This document shows positions 25,155 to 35,900 of a stretch of DNA of 64,000 nt, piece by piece. The DNA is from Chamaelirium japonicum. Taxonomy: Eukaryota; Streptophyta; Magnoliopsida; Liliales; Melanthiaceae. The position numbers and the translations under genes are program-made. The notes beneath the pieces are model-generated. The model saw only the letters and a program-made list of their open reading frames with translations. It made no database searches and was not told the origin of the DNA. Every line of letters begins with the position of its first letter. The stretch's first letter is position 1. The stretch lies in NCBI GenBank assembly GCA_947650365.1, contig OX393554.1, forward strand, positions 35,187,137 through 35,251,136. The letters run 5' to 3'.

Positions 25155-25835
25155 TGTGGGGGAAAATCTTCGTGCCGACCCGAAGACTTCGCCGCACTAG
25201 TCAATTGAGGTTTGAGTCGAAGATCGTTGTTCGATCTGTTGATTGGAATTGCCGTTCTCAATACACAAACAGAGTGAGATGCAATCAGAGAGTTGACACA
25301 AGATGTGATCTTGGAGTTCAGCCGAAGCCTACGTCTCCGTGCTATAGGGAGCAACCCGAATTCACTACCTCTCTTCTCGAAGTGATCTCGACAGACCGAG
25401 TATCACTGATGCCTCTCCGATCTCTTCAAAGACAAGAAAGAGATCAAGGAGAGTAAAGGATGGGAAGATAGAAAATCCAGAGCTCTTGTTTCTGAAAATC
25501 AGATCTCAGAACTGAAATTCGGATCATTTACATTCGAAGGGTCTGCTATTTATAAAGGAATTCCGGGGTAAATGGCGGTTTCTGGTCGTTTCTGGAAGTT
25601 TCTCCAGACAGGGCTGGTGGGTCCTACTGCTGTCTTCTGGGGATTCCACAGGCAGGGCTGGTGGGTCCCGCGGTAGTCTTCGTGGGCCCACCAAGCAGGG
25701 CCGGTGGGTCCCGCGGTAGTCTTCATGGGCCCACCAAGCAGGGCAGGTGGGTCCCGCTGTAGTCTTCGTGGGCCCACCATGCAGGGCCGGCGGGTCCCGC
25801 TGTTTGCAGACTTCTCGCCAAAATTTGCACCCACA
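25155..25835 (-). repeat. Element B 3' LTR
   Basis: It is 681 bp, about 90 bp longer than its partner, because a GGGTCCCGCNGTAGTCTTC-type block with GTGGGCCCACCA is repeated one or two more times (25610-25800). In element order it starts TGTGGGTGCAAATTTTGGCG. Confidence 0.88.
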
Positions 25836-25848
25836 GTTACCCCCTCCA
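25836..25848 (-). other. Element B polypurine tract
   Basis: The minus strand reads GGAGGGGGTAAC directly against the 3' LTR. It matches the tract of element A. Confidence 0.75.
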
Positions 25849-25939
25849 AGTTAGCTAAGAGGCCACCTTGGTTGGTTTGGATTCTTGGTGCAAAGCTAAC
25901 AACCCCCTGTCACAAGTGTAAAGGAGTTTGTCGAGTGTT

Positions 25940-27125
25940 AGCGTCAAAGGACTGATCGATCAATTTTGACCGATTGGTTGAACTTGACCGATCGGTCAAA
26001 GTTGACCGATCGGTCGATTTCAACCGGTCGGGGTCGAAGTGATCGGTCAAAAAAACACCGTTTTTTGACCGATCCAGTAAAATTTTGACCGATCGGTCAA
26101 AGTTGACCGATCGGTTAAGTTCAACCGGTCGAGGTTGAAGGGATCGGGCAAAAAGCAAAGTTTTTTGCCCGATCCAATAGAAAATCGACCAATCGGTTGA
26201 ATTTGACTGATCAGTTAAATTCAATCGATCGAGGTTGAAGGGATCAGGCAAAAAGCAAAGTTTTTTGCCCGATCCAGTAGAAAATTGACCGATCAGTTGA
26301 TTTTGACTGATCGGTCAATTTTGACCGATCGGTTAAATTCAACGGGTCGAGGTTGAAGGGATCGGGCAAAAAGCAAAGTTTTTTGCCCGATCCAGTAGGA
26401 AATCGATCGATCGGTTGAATTTGACCGATCGGTTAAATTCAGCCGGTCGAGGTTGAAGGGATCGGGCAAAAAGTAAAATTTTTTGCCCGATCCAGTAGGA
26501 AATCGACCGATCGGTTGAATTTGACTGATCGGTCAAGTTTGACCGATTGGTTAAATTCAGCCGGTCGAGGTTGAAGGGATCGAGCAAAAAGCAAAGTTTT
26601 TTGCCCGATCCAGTAGGAAATCGATCGATCGGTTGAATTTGATCGATCGGTCAAGTTTGACCGATCGGTTAAATTTAGTCGGTCGAGGTTGAAGGGATCG
26701 GGCAAAAAGCAAAGTTTTTTGCCCGATCCAGTAGGAAATCGACCGATCGGTTGAATTTGACCGATCGGTCAAGTTTGACCGATCGGTTAAATTCAGCCGG
26801 TCGAGGTTAAAGGGATCGGCCAAAAAGCAAAGTTTTTTGCCCGATCTAGTAGGAAATCGACCGATCGGTTGAATTTGATCGATCGGTTAAATTCAGCCGG
26901 TCGAGGTTAAAGGGATCGGCCAAAAAGCAAAGTTTTTTGCCCGATCCAGTAGGAAATCGATCGATCGGTTGAATTTGACCGATCGATCAAGTTTGACCGA
27001 TCGGTTAAATTCAACCGGTCAAGATTGAAGGGATCGGGCAAAAGGCCAAGTTTTTTGTCCGATCCAGTAAAAAATCGACCGATCGGTTAAGCTTGATCGA
27101 TCGGTCAAGTTTGACTGATCAGGAA
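25940..27125 (-). repeat. Element B 3' UTR array: about 10 units of 100-118 bp
   Basis: Units are marked by GGGATCGGGCAAAAAGCAAAG at about 26138, 26238, 26356, 26457, 26575, 26693, 26811, 26911 and 27030. Spacing alternates between about 118 and 100 bp because an inner 18-bp repeat built on the palindrome GACCGATCGGTC occurs two or three times per unit. Each unit also has a hairpin with arms GGGCAAAAA and TTTTTTGCCC. Tat-lineage 3' UTRs are known to be hypervariable and to seed satellites. Confidence 0.92.
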
Positions 27126-27472
27126 AGATAGATACTGTCGAGTTGATACGGCAGAAGAGCCTGTTTTCTGCATGATCCTTTGGAAAATTACCCGATCGTC
27201 TGCCTGTCGATCAGGTAAAGTCTTTGAGCGGCGATCGAGTTTGATTTTCTCTGCTTGAATCGATGGTCCATCTGGACCGGTGAGTCTTTTGAACCGGCGG
27301 TTCGCTTGGATCGGTGGTTCGCTTGGTCCGGCGGTTCGACGCTTCATCTGGTCCCGACGGTTCGCCTGGTTTTGCACTTGCTACGGATTGATGCCACGTG
27401 TTCTTTCAAAAACACGGGATTTGATTTGATGGTGACACATGTCTTCTCGATCTCTGTGCCAGCTGTTCTTGG

Positions 27473-27480
27473 GTATATAA
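27473..27480 (+). promoter_or_regulatory. Candidate TATA box for the antisense gene of element B
   Basis: GGGTATATAAGC lies about 105 bp before the ATG at 27584, on the strand opposite to gag-pol, followed by a CT-rich leader. Position and strand fit a separate promoter for the antisense frame. Confidence 0.5.
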
Positions 27481-27583
27481 GCTCATTCTGGATTCATTCT
27501 TGCCTCGCGCTTCCAGAATTTTTCAAACTCCAGAACCTTTTGCTCTCGAATTTTTGTTCTTTGCAATCTTTCGATCGGTTGAA

Positions 27584-30422
27584 ATGGCTTCTTCCGCTAG
27601 CTCGAAGAAGATCAACATCATGCCTTCGAAGAGGAAGGGGAAGGAGAGGGCTGAACTTGGCATCCTCGGCAAGAGGCATCAGGGAGTGGGGTTTGCCTCT
27701 GCACCATCAAGGCCAAAGCACATTCCCAAGGCGAATTTCATACTAGGCCCTCTGATGTCGCTGACGGAGGAACCTGCTTATGAGTATAATGTCGGCGGGA
27801 AGCTTACAGATGTGAAGAGGGCAAAGTGACAGAAGCTCTTGGCCTGCTTCACAGAGGGGAAGACCTGACCGTCGCTCCCAGGAGTTCAGTCTGCTTTTGG
27901 AATCGACAAGCGGACGATCTTCACAGCGATCGTAAGTAAGGAACAGGGTGATGGGGACAGTAGTCACCGTAGGCCAGTTGAATTGCGGACTACGCCTTCC
28001 ACTACCGCCGTTTGCAGCGAGGCTTCTAACACTTTAGGCCTTTGCCCCGGACAAATTACCGGGAACGCGTGGAGGATCATCTACACTTTCTGTCGCATGG
28101 AATCTGACTTCCAAGCGGAGCTCAGGGAGTGCTACTCCAGCATCCCTGATGGTGAAGAGGCCCGGATCGAGCTGGGATACTTCTTCTATCATTACAAATG
28201 GGCATCGAGGAAAGACAGCCCGTTCTTCAACTTGAATGGCGTATCTGCCTTGCGCCCGATCGTCGACACCGTCCCCTCTAACAAGCTATACATCGATTGG
28301 CCGATTTTGGTTTCCGGTGCATGGACGCCTCTATCAGTGCCCGAGACCCCCCAAAACGATGTGCACAAAGAGATAAAGATGTACTGCGCTGGAGGTATCT
28401 TCACCTGGCCTTCGGAGCGGGTTGGTGCCATCAATAATCTTTTCTTGGAGTTGACATGCGGCACTCGATCATGGAAGCAATTTTCGAACTGCCCGGTTAG
28501 GTACGGCAACGCCAATCTCCTCCACCGACTGTGGGCCCAGTATGAGGACAACGAAGTCTTGTACTCCGATTATGAGGAGGATCCTCAATCGGGCAAGATC
28601 ATTAGAAGAATCCGGACCGAGAAGAAGGCCTATGGAGCAAGACACCGCCCCACTGAGGAGAAGTTGGTGGTGACCCGTAGGGGTCAGGTGAAGAAGAGGA
28701 AAGTCTTCATCGAGGAGAAGGAGGAAGAAGAAGATAAAGAAGAAGAAGAAAAGGAGAAGGAAGATGATAAAGAAAAAGAAGGTGGAGAAGGTGGAGATGA
28801 AGATGAAGATGGAAATAACAACAACGGTGACGATGATGACAACGACAACGATGACGGAGGAGACGGAGGTGACGGTGGGGGTGACGAGATTCCTCCCACC
28901 CCTACCGGGGGGGAAGAAGAAAGAGGGGGTGGTGAGGAAGAAATTCCTCCCACCCCCACTGGTGGTGACGAAGGAAAAGGGGGTGGTGAGGAAGAAATTC
29001 CTCCCACCCCCACTGGTGGTGATGAAGAGGATTTGCAGCCCATCCCCATCGACGAGGCTAAGGCCCGTCGCATGGAGGACGTGATGGATGCCGTGGGTGA
29101 TGGCCCGAGGGTGCAACCCACGTATCATTTTGAGGAGCTGAAGCGTCCGACTAGAATTCGGATCAGATTCTCGGGGAGTGATGGGGTTGCAAGCAACCCC
29201 ACACCCCTCAACCAAATACCTCCAAGCATCCTTCGCCTCGAAGGTGCTTCGACGAGTGGTGGGATTGAAGTCGAGCAACCTTCTCCCTCTGCTCGTCGTT
29301 CAGCTGCGCAAGTGGCTGAGGAGAAGGCTGCTTTGATGGCCAGGCTGGAGCAGTCCGGTGATCAGCAAGAGGAAGGGGAGATCACTCCTCCACGAGGCGT
29401 TCCTTCTCCCGTTCACATGGAGGGAGGGAGTCGCGTGGATGCTGGGACTCCCCAACCCCTGCCAGAGACAACCCCCCTCAAGGAGAGGTCGACCCCCAAG
29501 GGTAAGAGCTCCGAACGGGGAAAGGGTAAAGCCCCTCGAGTTGATGCCACAGGTATATCTTTACTAACTTCTTCTCTCGATTGCATTGTCTTTGAAGTTT
29601 GAAAATATTCTAATTCTTTGAACTTCTGTATTGATTGTAGATACTCCTGCTAGCACGGCTCAGAAGTTGAGAAACTTGGGTGAGGTTGATATCAACCACC
29701 CAACGAGTGTAATCCGGAAGCTCTGCAACCTTCCGGATGCTACTCTGGAAGAAGCCTACGACATGCTTGAAGTAGTGGTAAGTGCATCAGCTTGACTTGA
29801 CTCTTGAATTGTATCTTCAGAAATGTTTCTAACGCTTTTTGTTTACTTGCAGAACCCAGCAGTCCTGAAGTTCGCTAGCAAGCTCTTCAAGAAGGCCGGA
29901 GAGCGGGGAGCTTCGTCTGAGGTCACTCGCTTAACTGCTGAATTGGAGGCTGCTAATGAAGAGAAGGCAAAACTTAGGGAAGTTTTGACTTCTAAGAAGG
30001 AGGCCCTGAAGGCCAAGATCGAGGCTCTTCACAAGGAGAGACTCGAGAGTAAGAAATGGCTCGATCATTATGTAGGTCGAGGACATAAGCTCGAGGAGTT
30101 AAAGAATCAATTCTACAAGATAGAGACTCAGTCATTCGAGCGTGCAACTGAAATAAAGGAGCTGAAGACTCAACTTGCTGCCAGGGATGCTGCTCTTGCT
30201 ACCAAAGAAGTCATCCTTGCTGCCAAGGAGGAGACCTTCAAGAAGGAGCTGGAGCATACCCGAGCCGAATGTGAGAGCTTTAGGACGACGACAGAGAAAG
30301 CAGTGGAGGCACTCAGGGTTCATGCCAGCGCTGTCCAATCTTCGAAGGCGTCTGCGGCGAGCAAGGCTCGTGGTGGATACGAAGGGGAGAGGTCACGCGC
30401 ACCTAGTGTGGCAAAACCCTGA
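27584..30422 (+). CDS. Element B antisense gene (Transposase_28/'putative gypsy type transposon' domain, coiled coil)
   Basis: It lies between integrase and 3' LTR on the strand opposite to gag-pol. The start at 27584 (MASSASSKK) is followed by a globular part with GQITGNAWRIIYTF, which fits the PF04195-type domain seen in antisense frames of Tat/Retand elements. Next come a Glu/Asp-rich stretch, a Gly/Pro repeat (EEEIPPTPTGG, three copies near 28890-29030) and a Lys/Glu-rich coiled coil near the C-terminus (29860-30300). Two short GT-AG introns are suggested in the second half. The gene is broken at least once. Its role is unknown; in this family it is thought to be an accessory protein. The acidic repeats resemble a nuclear or chromatin-binding protein, which is inference. 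Confidence 0.7.
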
Positions 30423-30599
30423 TGTATTCTATATCTTCCTTTGATATTGCCTCTGTAAGCTTTTCTTATAGAAGGCTCACTCCTGTAACCAGAAACTTTT
30501 TGATAATATAGATATCTTTTTGGTGTTAGAAACTGTCTGTCTCTTGCATTGAATATCTTTGAATGTTGTATTCTGAATGGTGTTGGAATGTTCGAATAT

Positions 30600-30945
30600 A
30601 TAAACACTTAAATGTAAGGGGTCGAGTCGCAACTCGATCACCCAAACTTGTTAAGTAACTTGAAAATTGAAGGTTGTGTTGTAGCACAACTTGAAATCAT
30701 TAACATTTGTATGTGAGGGGTTGAGTCGCAACTCAAGCACCCAAACCTGTTAGACGATATTGAAATCGAAGATCAATAACATTTGTAAGTAAGGGGTAGT
30801 GTCGCAACACAAGCTCCCAAACATGTTAAATTGACCTAGTGACTTGAAGGTTGCTTTGTGTCACAACCCGAAACCGTTTAACATCTGCCTGTAAGGGGTT
30901 GAGTCGCAACTCAAGCACCCAAACTTGTTAAACGACCTGGTAATT
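30600..30945 (-). repeat. Element B spacer repeats with TTGAGTCGCAACTCAA palindrome
   Basis: Four diverged units of about 72-103 bp start AAGGGGT(C/T)GAGTCGCAACTC at about 30617, 30717, 30789 and 30892, lying between the ends of the pol region and the antisense gene. The palindromic core is kept in most copies, and in one copy (near 30795) both arms changed together (GTGTCGCAACAC). Confidence 0.7.
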
Positions 30946-31072
30946 TGAATACAGATAATTTTGAACTTGAACGTAGTTAACTTGAAACTGCTCTAGAATT
31001 TGAATTGAGAAGTGATCATTTGAACATTTGAACATTCGAAAGGGATCTTTATTCATCATGGAATTTACATCA

Positions 31073-31921
31073 TGGATAGTACATTTTGAGATGTCTAGCA
31101 TTCCAAGCTTGTGGTAGTCTGTCTCCTTCTGGTAAAATCAGTCGGTAAGACCCTTTGCCTCCTACTGATTCGACGATATAAGGACCTTCCTAGTTGGGAG
31201 CTAGTTTTCCACTGCTGTGTTCTCTGGTGTTGTAGAAAACTGCTCTGAGGACTAGGCTGCCAATTGGGAACTGTCTCTTATAGACCTTTCGATCGTAGGC
31301 TTGTTTGATCTTCTGTTGATACTTGACAACACGAAGGGATGTTTGATCTCGTAGTTCTTCAGAGAAATCTAGATTATTGACTCGAAGTTCCTCATTAATG
31401 CCTTCTTCAAGTGCTCTAGTCTTCAAAGTACTCGATATGTTCTCTGTTGGGAGTACTGCTTCTGACCCGTATGTCAGACGAAAGGGTGAGAACCCAGTTG
31501 ATCTTCTTGGAGTTGTTCGATAGCCCCATAGAACTTCTTGTAGAACTTGCTCCCACAATCCTTTCTTGTTATCAAGTTTCTTTTTGAGTATACCCAAAAT
31601 AGCTCTATTTGAGGCTTCAGCTTGGCCATTCCATTGAGGGTACCTTGGAGTTGAGTAGAAAAGCTTGATTCTGTTGTTCAGGCATAACTCCCGGAACTTG
31701 TCGGAGTCGAATTGGGCTCCGTTGTCAGCAACTAGGACTTGGGGCGTGCCAAACCTCGAGAAGATATTATGTCTGATGAACTTGATTACTTCATCGTCGG
31801 TCTCCCGGAAGAGTGGCACTGCTTCAACCCACTTGGTGAAGTAATCTGTGGCCAGCAGCAGATACTTCTTTTTACTTGGAGTTGGTGGGAAGGGACTAAG
31901 AAGTCCAACCCCCATTGATGG
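31073..31921 (-). CDS. Element B integrase region, C-terminal part
   Basis: The integrase catalytic core is recognised by LATDYFTKWVEAVPL, VADNGAQFDS and a PQWNGQAEASNRAIL segment, which carry the D, D and E of the DDE triad. The pol region ends in WNARHLKMYYP, the usual Tat-lineage end without a chromodomain. It joins DNA to the host target. The CACTA transposon separates it from the rest of pol at 45237. Confidence 0.8.
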
Positions 31922-32470
31922 CACTACAAAAAAAACAGTTATTACCGACGGACAATATCCGTCGGTAATATTAAAATTCCGTCGGTAATGTTCTATAGCG
32001 ACGGAAGATATTTTCGTCGCTGGCTGTCGGGAAAAAAGGCGTCGGGGAAAACAATACGACGGACCAAATATTACCGTCGGTAATAATAATTAATACCGAC
32101 GATAATTTTAAAGCCGTCGGTAATATTTAATCAATTAAAAATTAATATAATATATTATTACCGACGAAACTTACTAATACGTCGGTAATATATAAGCATT
32201 TTACCGACTGTTATGGTCTGTACTGTCGGTAATACTATATATATTACCGACGAATATATATATTGCCCGTCGGTAATAATATATATATTACCGACAACTA
32301 TTATATATCCGTCGATAATACTATATATATTACCGACGCATATATATATTGCCCGTCGGTACTAATATATATATTACCGACGGATAATATATGACCGTCG
32401 GCAAATTATTTATAATTGAAAAAAAATAAAACCATTATTACCGACGGTATAATTAATTTCCATCGGTAAT
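31922..32470. repeat. CACTA left terminal and subterminal repeats
   Basis: The terminus is followed by more than fifteen copies of TACCGACG(G/A) or its complement, often as face-to-face pairs separated by 8-15 AT-rich bases, which would fold as hairpins. Confidence 0.88.
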
Positions 32471-32929
32471 AAGTATGTTTTTTTTTTAATAAATTTACCT
32501 AAATAATGTTATTTAATTCCTGTGATTTACAACAATACCACAATTTATTACCACAATTTATCAAATATTACCACAATTTATAAAATATTACCGCAAATTT
32601 TAAAATATTACCTAAATTGATAAAAAATTACAACAAATTATCAAATATTATCACAGTACCCGGCCGACAATTATAGACAAGAACAAAAAATAACCACATA
32701 TTACAAAATAATATTTACACAATCCAGAACTGAGAGATGATACATGCCCTATCTCAACCACCCCCGTCCGCCACCAACGCTGGTGCTCTCATCGATCCCC
32801 TGACGCCGCCCTATCTCAACCACGCCCGCCCACCACCAACGCTGGTGCTCTCATCGATCCCCTGACGCCGCCCTGCTCCTGCAATTAACATGTATTTGTT
32901 AAAAAAATGGTTTATATCTATAACTGAGT
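32471..32929. other. CACTA internal, AT-rich, no gene
   Basis: It holds short TATTACC(A/G)CAATTTAT repeats (32530-32650) and a direct repeat of about 60 bp (CACCAACGCTGGTGCTCTCATC, near 32775 and 32836). Confidence 0.7.
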
Positions 32930-35900
32930 CTAAGCGTTAAAAAATGATAAGTTAGCGTGTTTCGGTTTTGAAATAGGTTTGGATTCGATCAGATCGGCAT
33001 CCGATAATTCGAAGTTGGAATTATTCTGTATTTCGGACTTGCGAGCGGGTTCTAATTGGATATTTGACCAATTTACGCTCCGATTCACCGATTTAGTGTC
33101 TAAGTGTTGGAAAATCATAACTTAGCGTGTTTCGGATATGAAATAGGTTTGGATTCGATCCGACCGTCATCGGATCGGCATCCGATAATTCGAAGTTGGA
33201 ATTATTCCGTATTTCGGACTTGCGAGCGGGTTCTAATTGGATATTTGACCAATTTACGCTCCGATTCACCGATTTAGAGTCTAAGTGTTGGAAAATCATA
33301 AGTTAGCGTGTTTCGGATATGAAATAGCTAGGTTTGGATTCGATCCGATCGTCATCGGATCGGCATCCGATAATTCCAACTTGGAATTATTCCGTATTTC
33401 GGACTTGCGAGCGGGTTCTAATTGGATATTTGACCAATTTACGCTCCGATTCACCGATTTAGAGTCTAAGTGTTGGAAAATCATAAGTTAGCGTGTTTCG
33501 GATATGAAATAGATTTGGATTCGATCCGATCGTCATCGGATCGGCATCCAATAATTCGAAGTTGGAATTATTTCGTATTTCGGACTTGCGAGCGGGTTCT
33601 AATTGGATATTTGACCAATTTACGCTCCGATTCACCGATTTAGAGTCTAAGTGTTGGAAAATCATAACTTAGCGTGTTTCGGATATGAAATAGGTTTGGA
33701 TTCGATCCGATCGTCATCGGATCGGCATCCGATAATTCGAAGTTGGAATTATTCCGTATTTCGGACTTGCGAGCGGGTTCTAATTGGATATTTGACCAAT
33801 TTACGCTCCGATTCACCGATTTAGAGTCTAAGTGTTGGAAAATCATAAGTTAGCGTGTTTCGGATATGAAATAGGTTTGGATTCGATCCGATCGTCATCG
33901 GATCGGCATCCGATAATTCCAACTTGGAATTATTCCGTATTTCGGACTTGCGAGCGGGTTCTAATTGGATATTTGACCAATTTACGCTCCGATTCACCGA
34001 TTTAGAGTCTAAGTGTTGGAAAATCATAACTTAGCGTGTTTCGGATATGAAATAGCTAGGTTTGGATTCGATCCGATCGTCATCGGATCGGTATCCGATA
34101 ATTTGAAGGCTGAATTATTCCGTATTTCGGACTTGCGAGCGGGTTCTAATTGGATATTTGACCAATTTACGCTCCGATTCACCGATTTAGAGTCTAAGTG
34201 TTGGAAAATCATAACTTAGCGTGTTTCAGATATGAAATAGGTTTGGATTCGATCCGATCGTCATCGGATCGGCATCCGATAATTCGAAGTTGGAATAATT
34301 CCGTATTTCGGACTTGCAAGCGGGTTCTAATTGGATATTTGACCAATTTACGCTCCGATTCACCGATTTAGAGTCTAAGTGTTGGAAAATCATAACTTAG
34401 CGTGTTTCGGATATGAAATAGGTTTGGATTCGATCCGATCGTCATCGGATCGGCATCCGATAATTCCAACTTGGAATTATTCCGTATTTCGGACTTGCGA
34501 GCGGGTTCTAATCGGATATTTGACCAATTTACGCTCCGATTCACCGATTTAGAGTCTAAGTGTTGGAAAATCATAACTTAGCGTGTTTCGGATATGAAAT
34601 AGGTTTGGATTCGATCCGATCGTCATCGGATCGGCATCCGATAATTCGAAGTTAGAATTATTCCGTACTTCGGACTTGCGAGCGGGTTCTAATTGGATAT
34701 TTGACCAATTTATGCTCCGATTCACCGATTTAGAGTCTAAGTGTTGGAAAATCATAAGTTAGCGTGTTTCGGATATGAAATAGGTTTGGATTCGATCCGA
34801 TCGTCATCGGATCGGCATCCGATAATTCGAAGTTGGAATTATTCCGTATTTTGGACTTGCGAGCGGGTTCTAATTGGATATTTGACCAATTTACACTCCG
34901 ATTCACCGATTTAGAGTCTAAGTGTTGGAAAATCATAACTTAGCGTGTTTCGGATATGAAATAGGTTTGGATTCGATCCGATCGTCATCGGATCGGCATC
35001 CGATAATTCCAACTTGGAATTATTCCGTATTTCGGACTTGCGAGCGGTTTCTAATTGGATATTTGACCAATTTACGCTCCGATTCACCGATTTAGAGTCT
35101 AAGTGTTAGAAAATCATAACTTAGCGTGTTTCGGATATAAAATAGGTTTGGATTCGATACGATCGTCATCGGATCGGCATCCGATAATTCGAAGTTGGAA
35201 TTATTTCGTATTTCGGACTTGCGAGCGGGTTCTAATTGGATATTTGACCAATTTACGCTCCGATTCACCGATTTAGAGTCTAAGTGTTGGAAAATCATAA
35301 GTTAGCGTGTTTCGGATATGAAATAGGTTTGGATTCGATCCGATCGTCATCGGATCGGCATCCGATAATTCAAAGTTGGAATTATTCCGTATTTCGGACT
35401 TGCGAGCGGGTTCTAATTGGATATTTGACCAATTTACGCTCCGATTCACCGATTTAGAGTCTAAGTGTTGGAAAATCATAACTTAGCGTGTTTCAGATAT
35501 GAAATAGCTAGGTTTGGATTCGATCCGATTGTCATCGGATCGGTATCCGATAATTCGAAGTTGGAATTATTCCGTATTTCGGACTTGCGAGCGGGTTCTA
35601 ATTGGATATTTGACCAATTTACGCTCCGATTCACCGATTTAGAGTCTAAGTGTTGGAAAATCATAACTTAGCGTGTTTCGGATATGAAATAGGTTTGGAT
35701 TCGATCCGATCGTCATCGGATCGGCATCCGATAATTCGAAGTTGGAATTATTTCGTATTTCGGACTTGCGAGCGGGTTCTAATTGGATATTTGACCAATT
35801 TACGCTCCGATTCACCGATTTAGAGTCTAAGTGTTGGAAAATCATAACTTAGCATGTTTCGGATATGAAATAGGTTCGGATTCGATCCGATCGTCATCGG

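Noticed and set aside
28469-29278. A 269-residue minus-strand frame with Phe/Val runs
   Set aside because: It is the shadow of the acidic repeat region of the antisense gene of element B.
33380-33420. Possible CENP-B box in the satellite unit (TTTCGGACTTGCGAGCGGG)
   Set aside because: The spacing between TTCG and CGGG is 10 bases, not the 7 of the CENP-B consensus, and plants lack a clear CENP-B.
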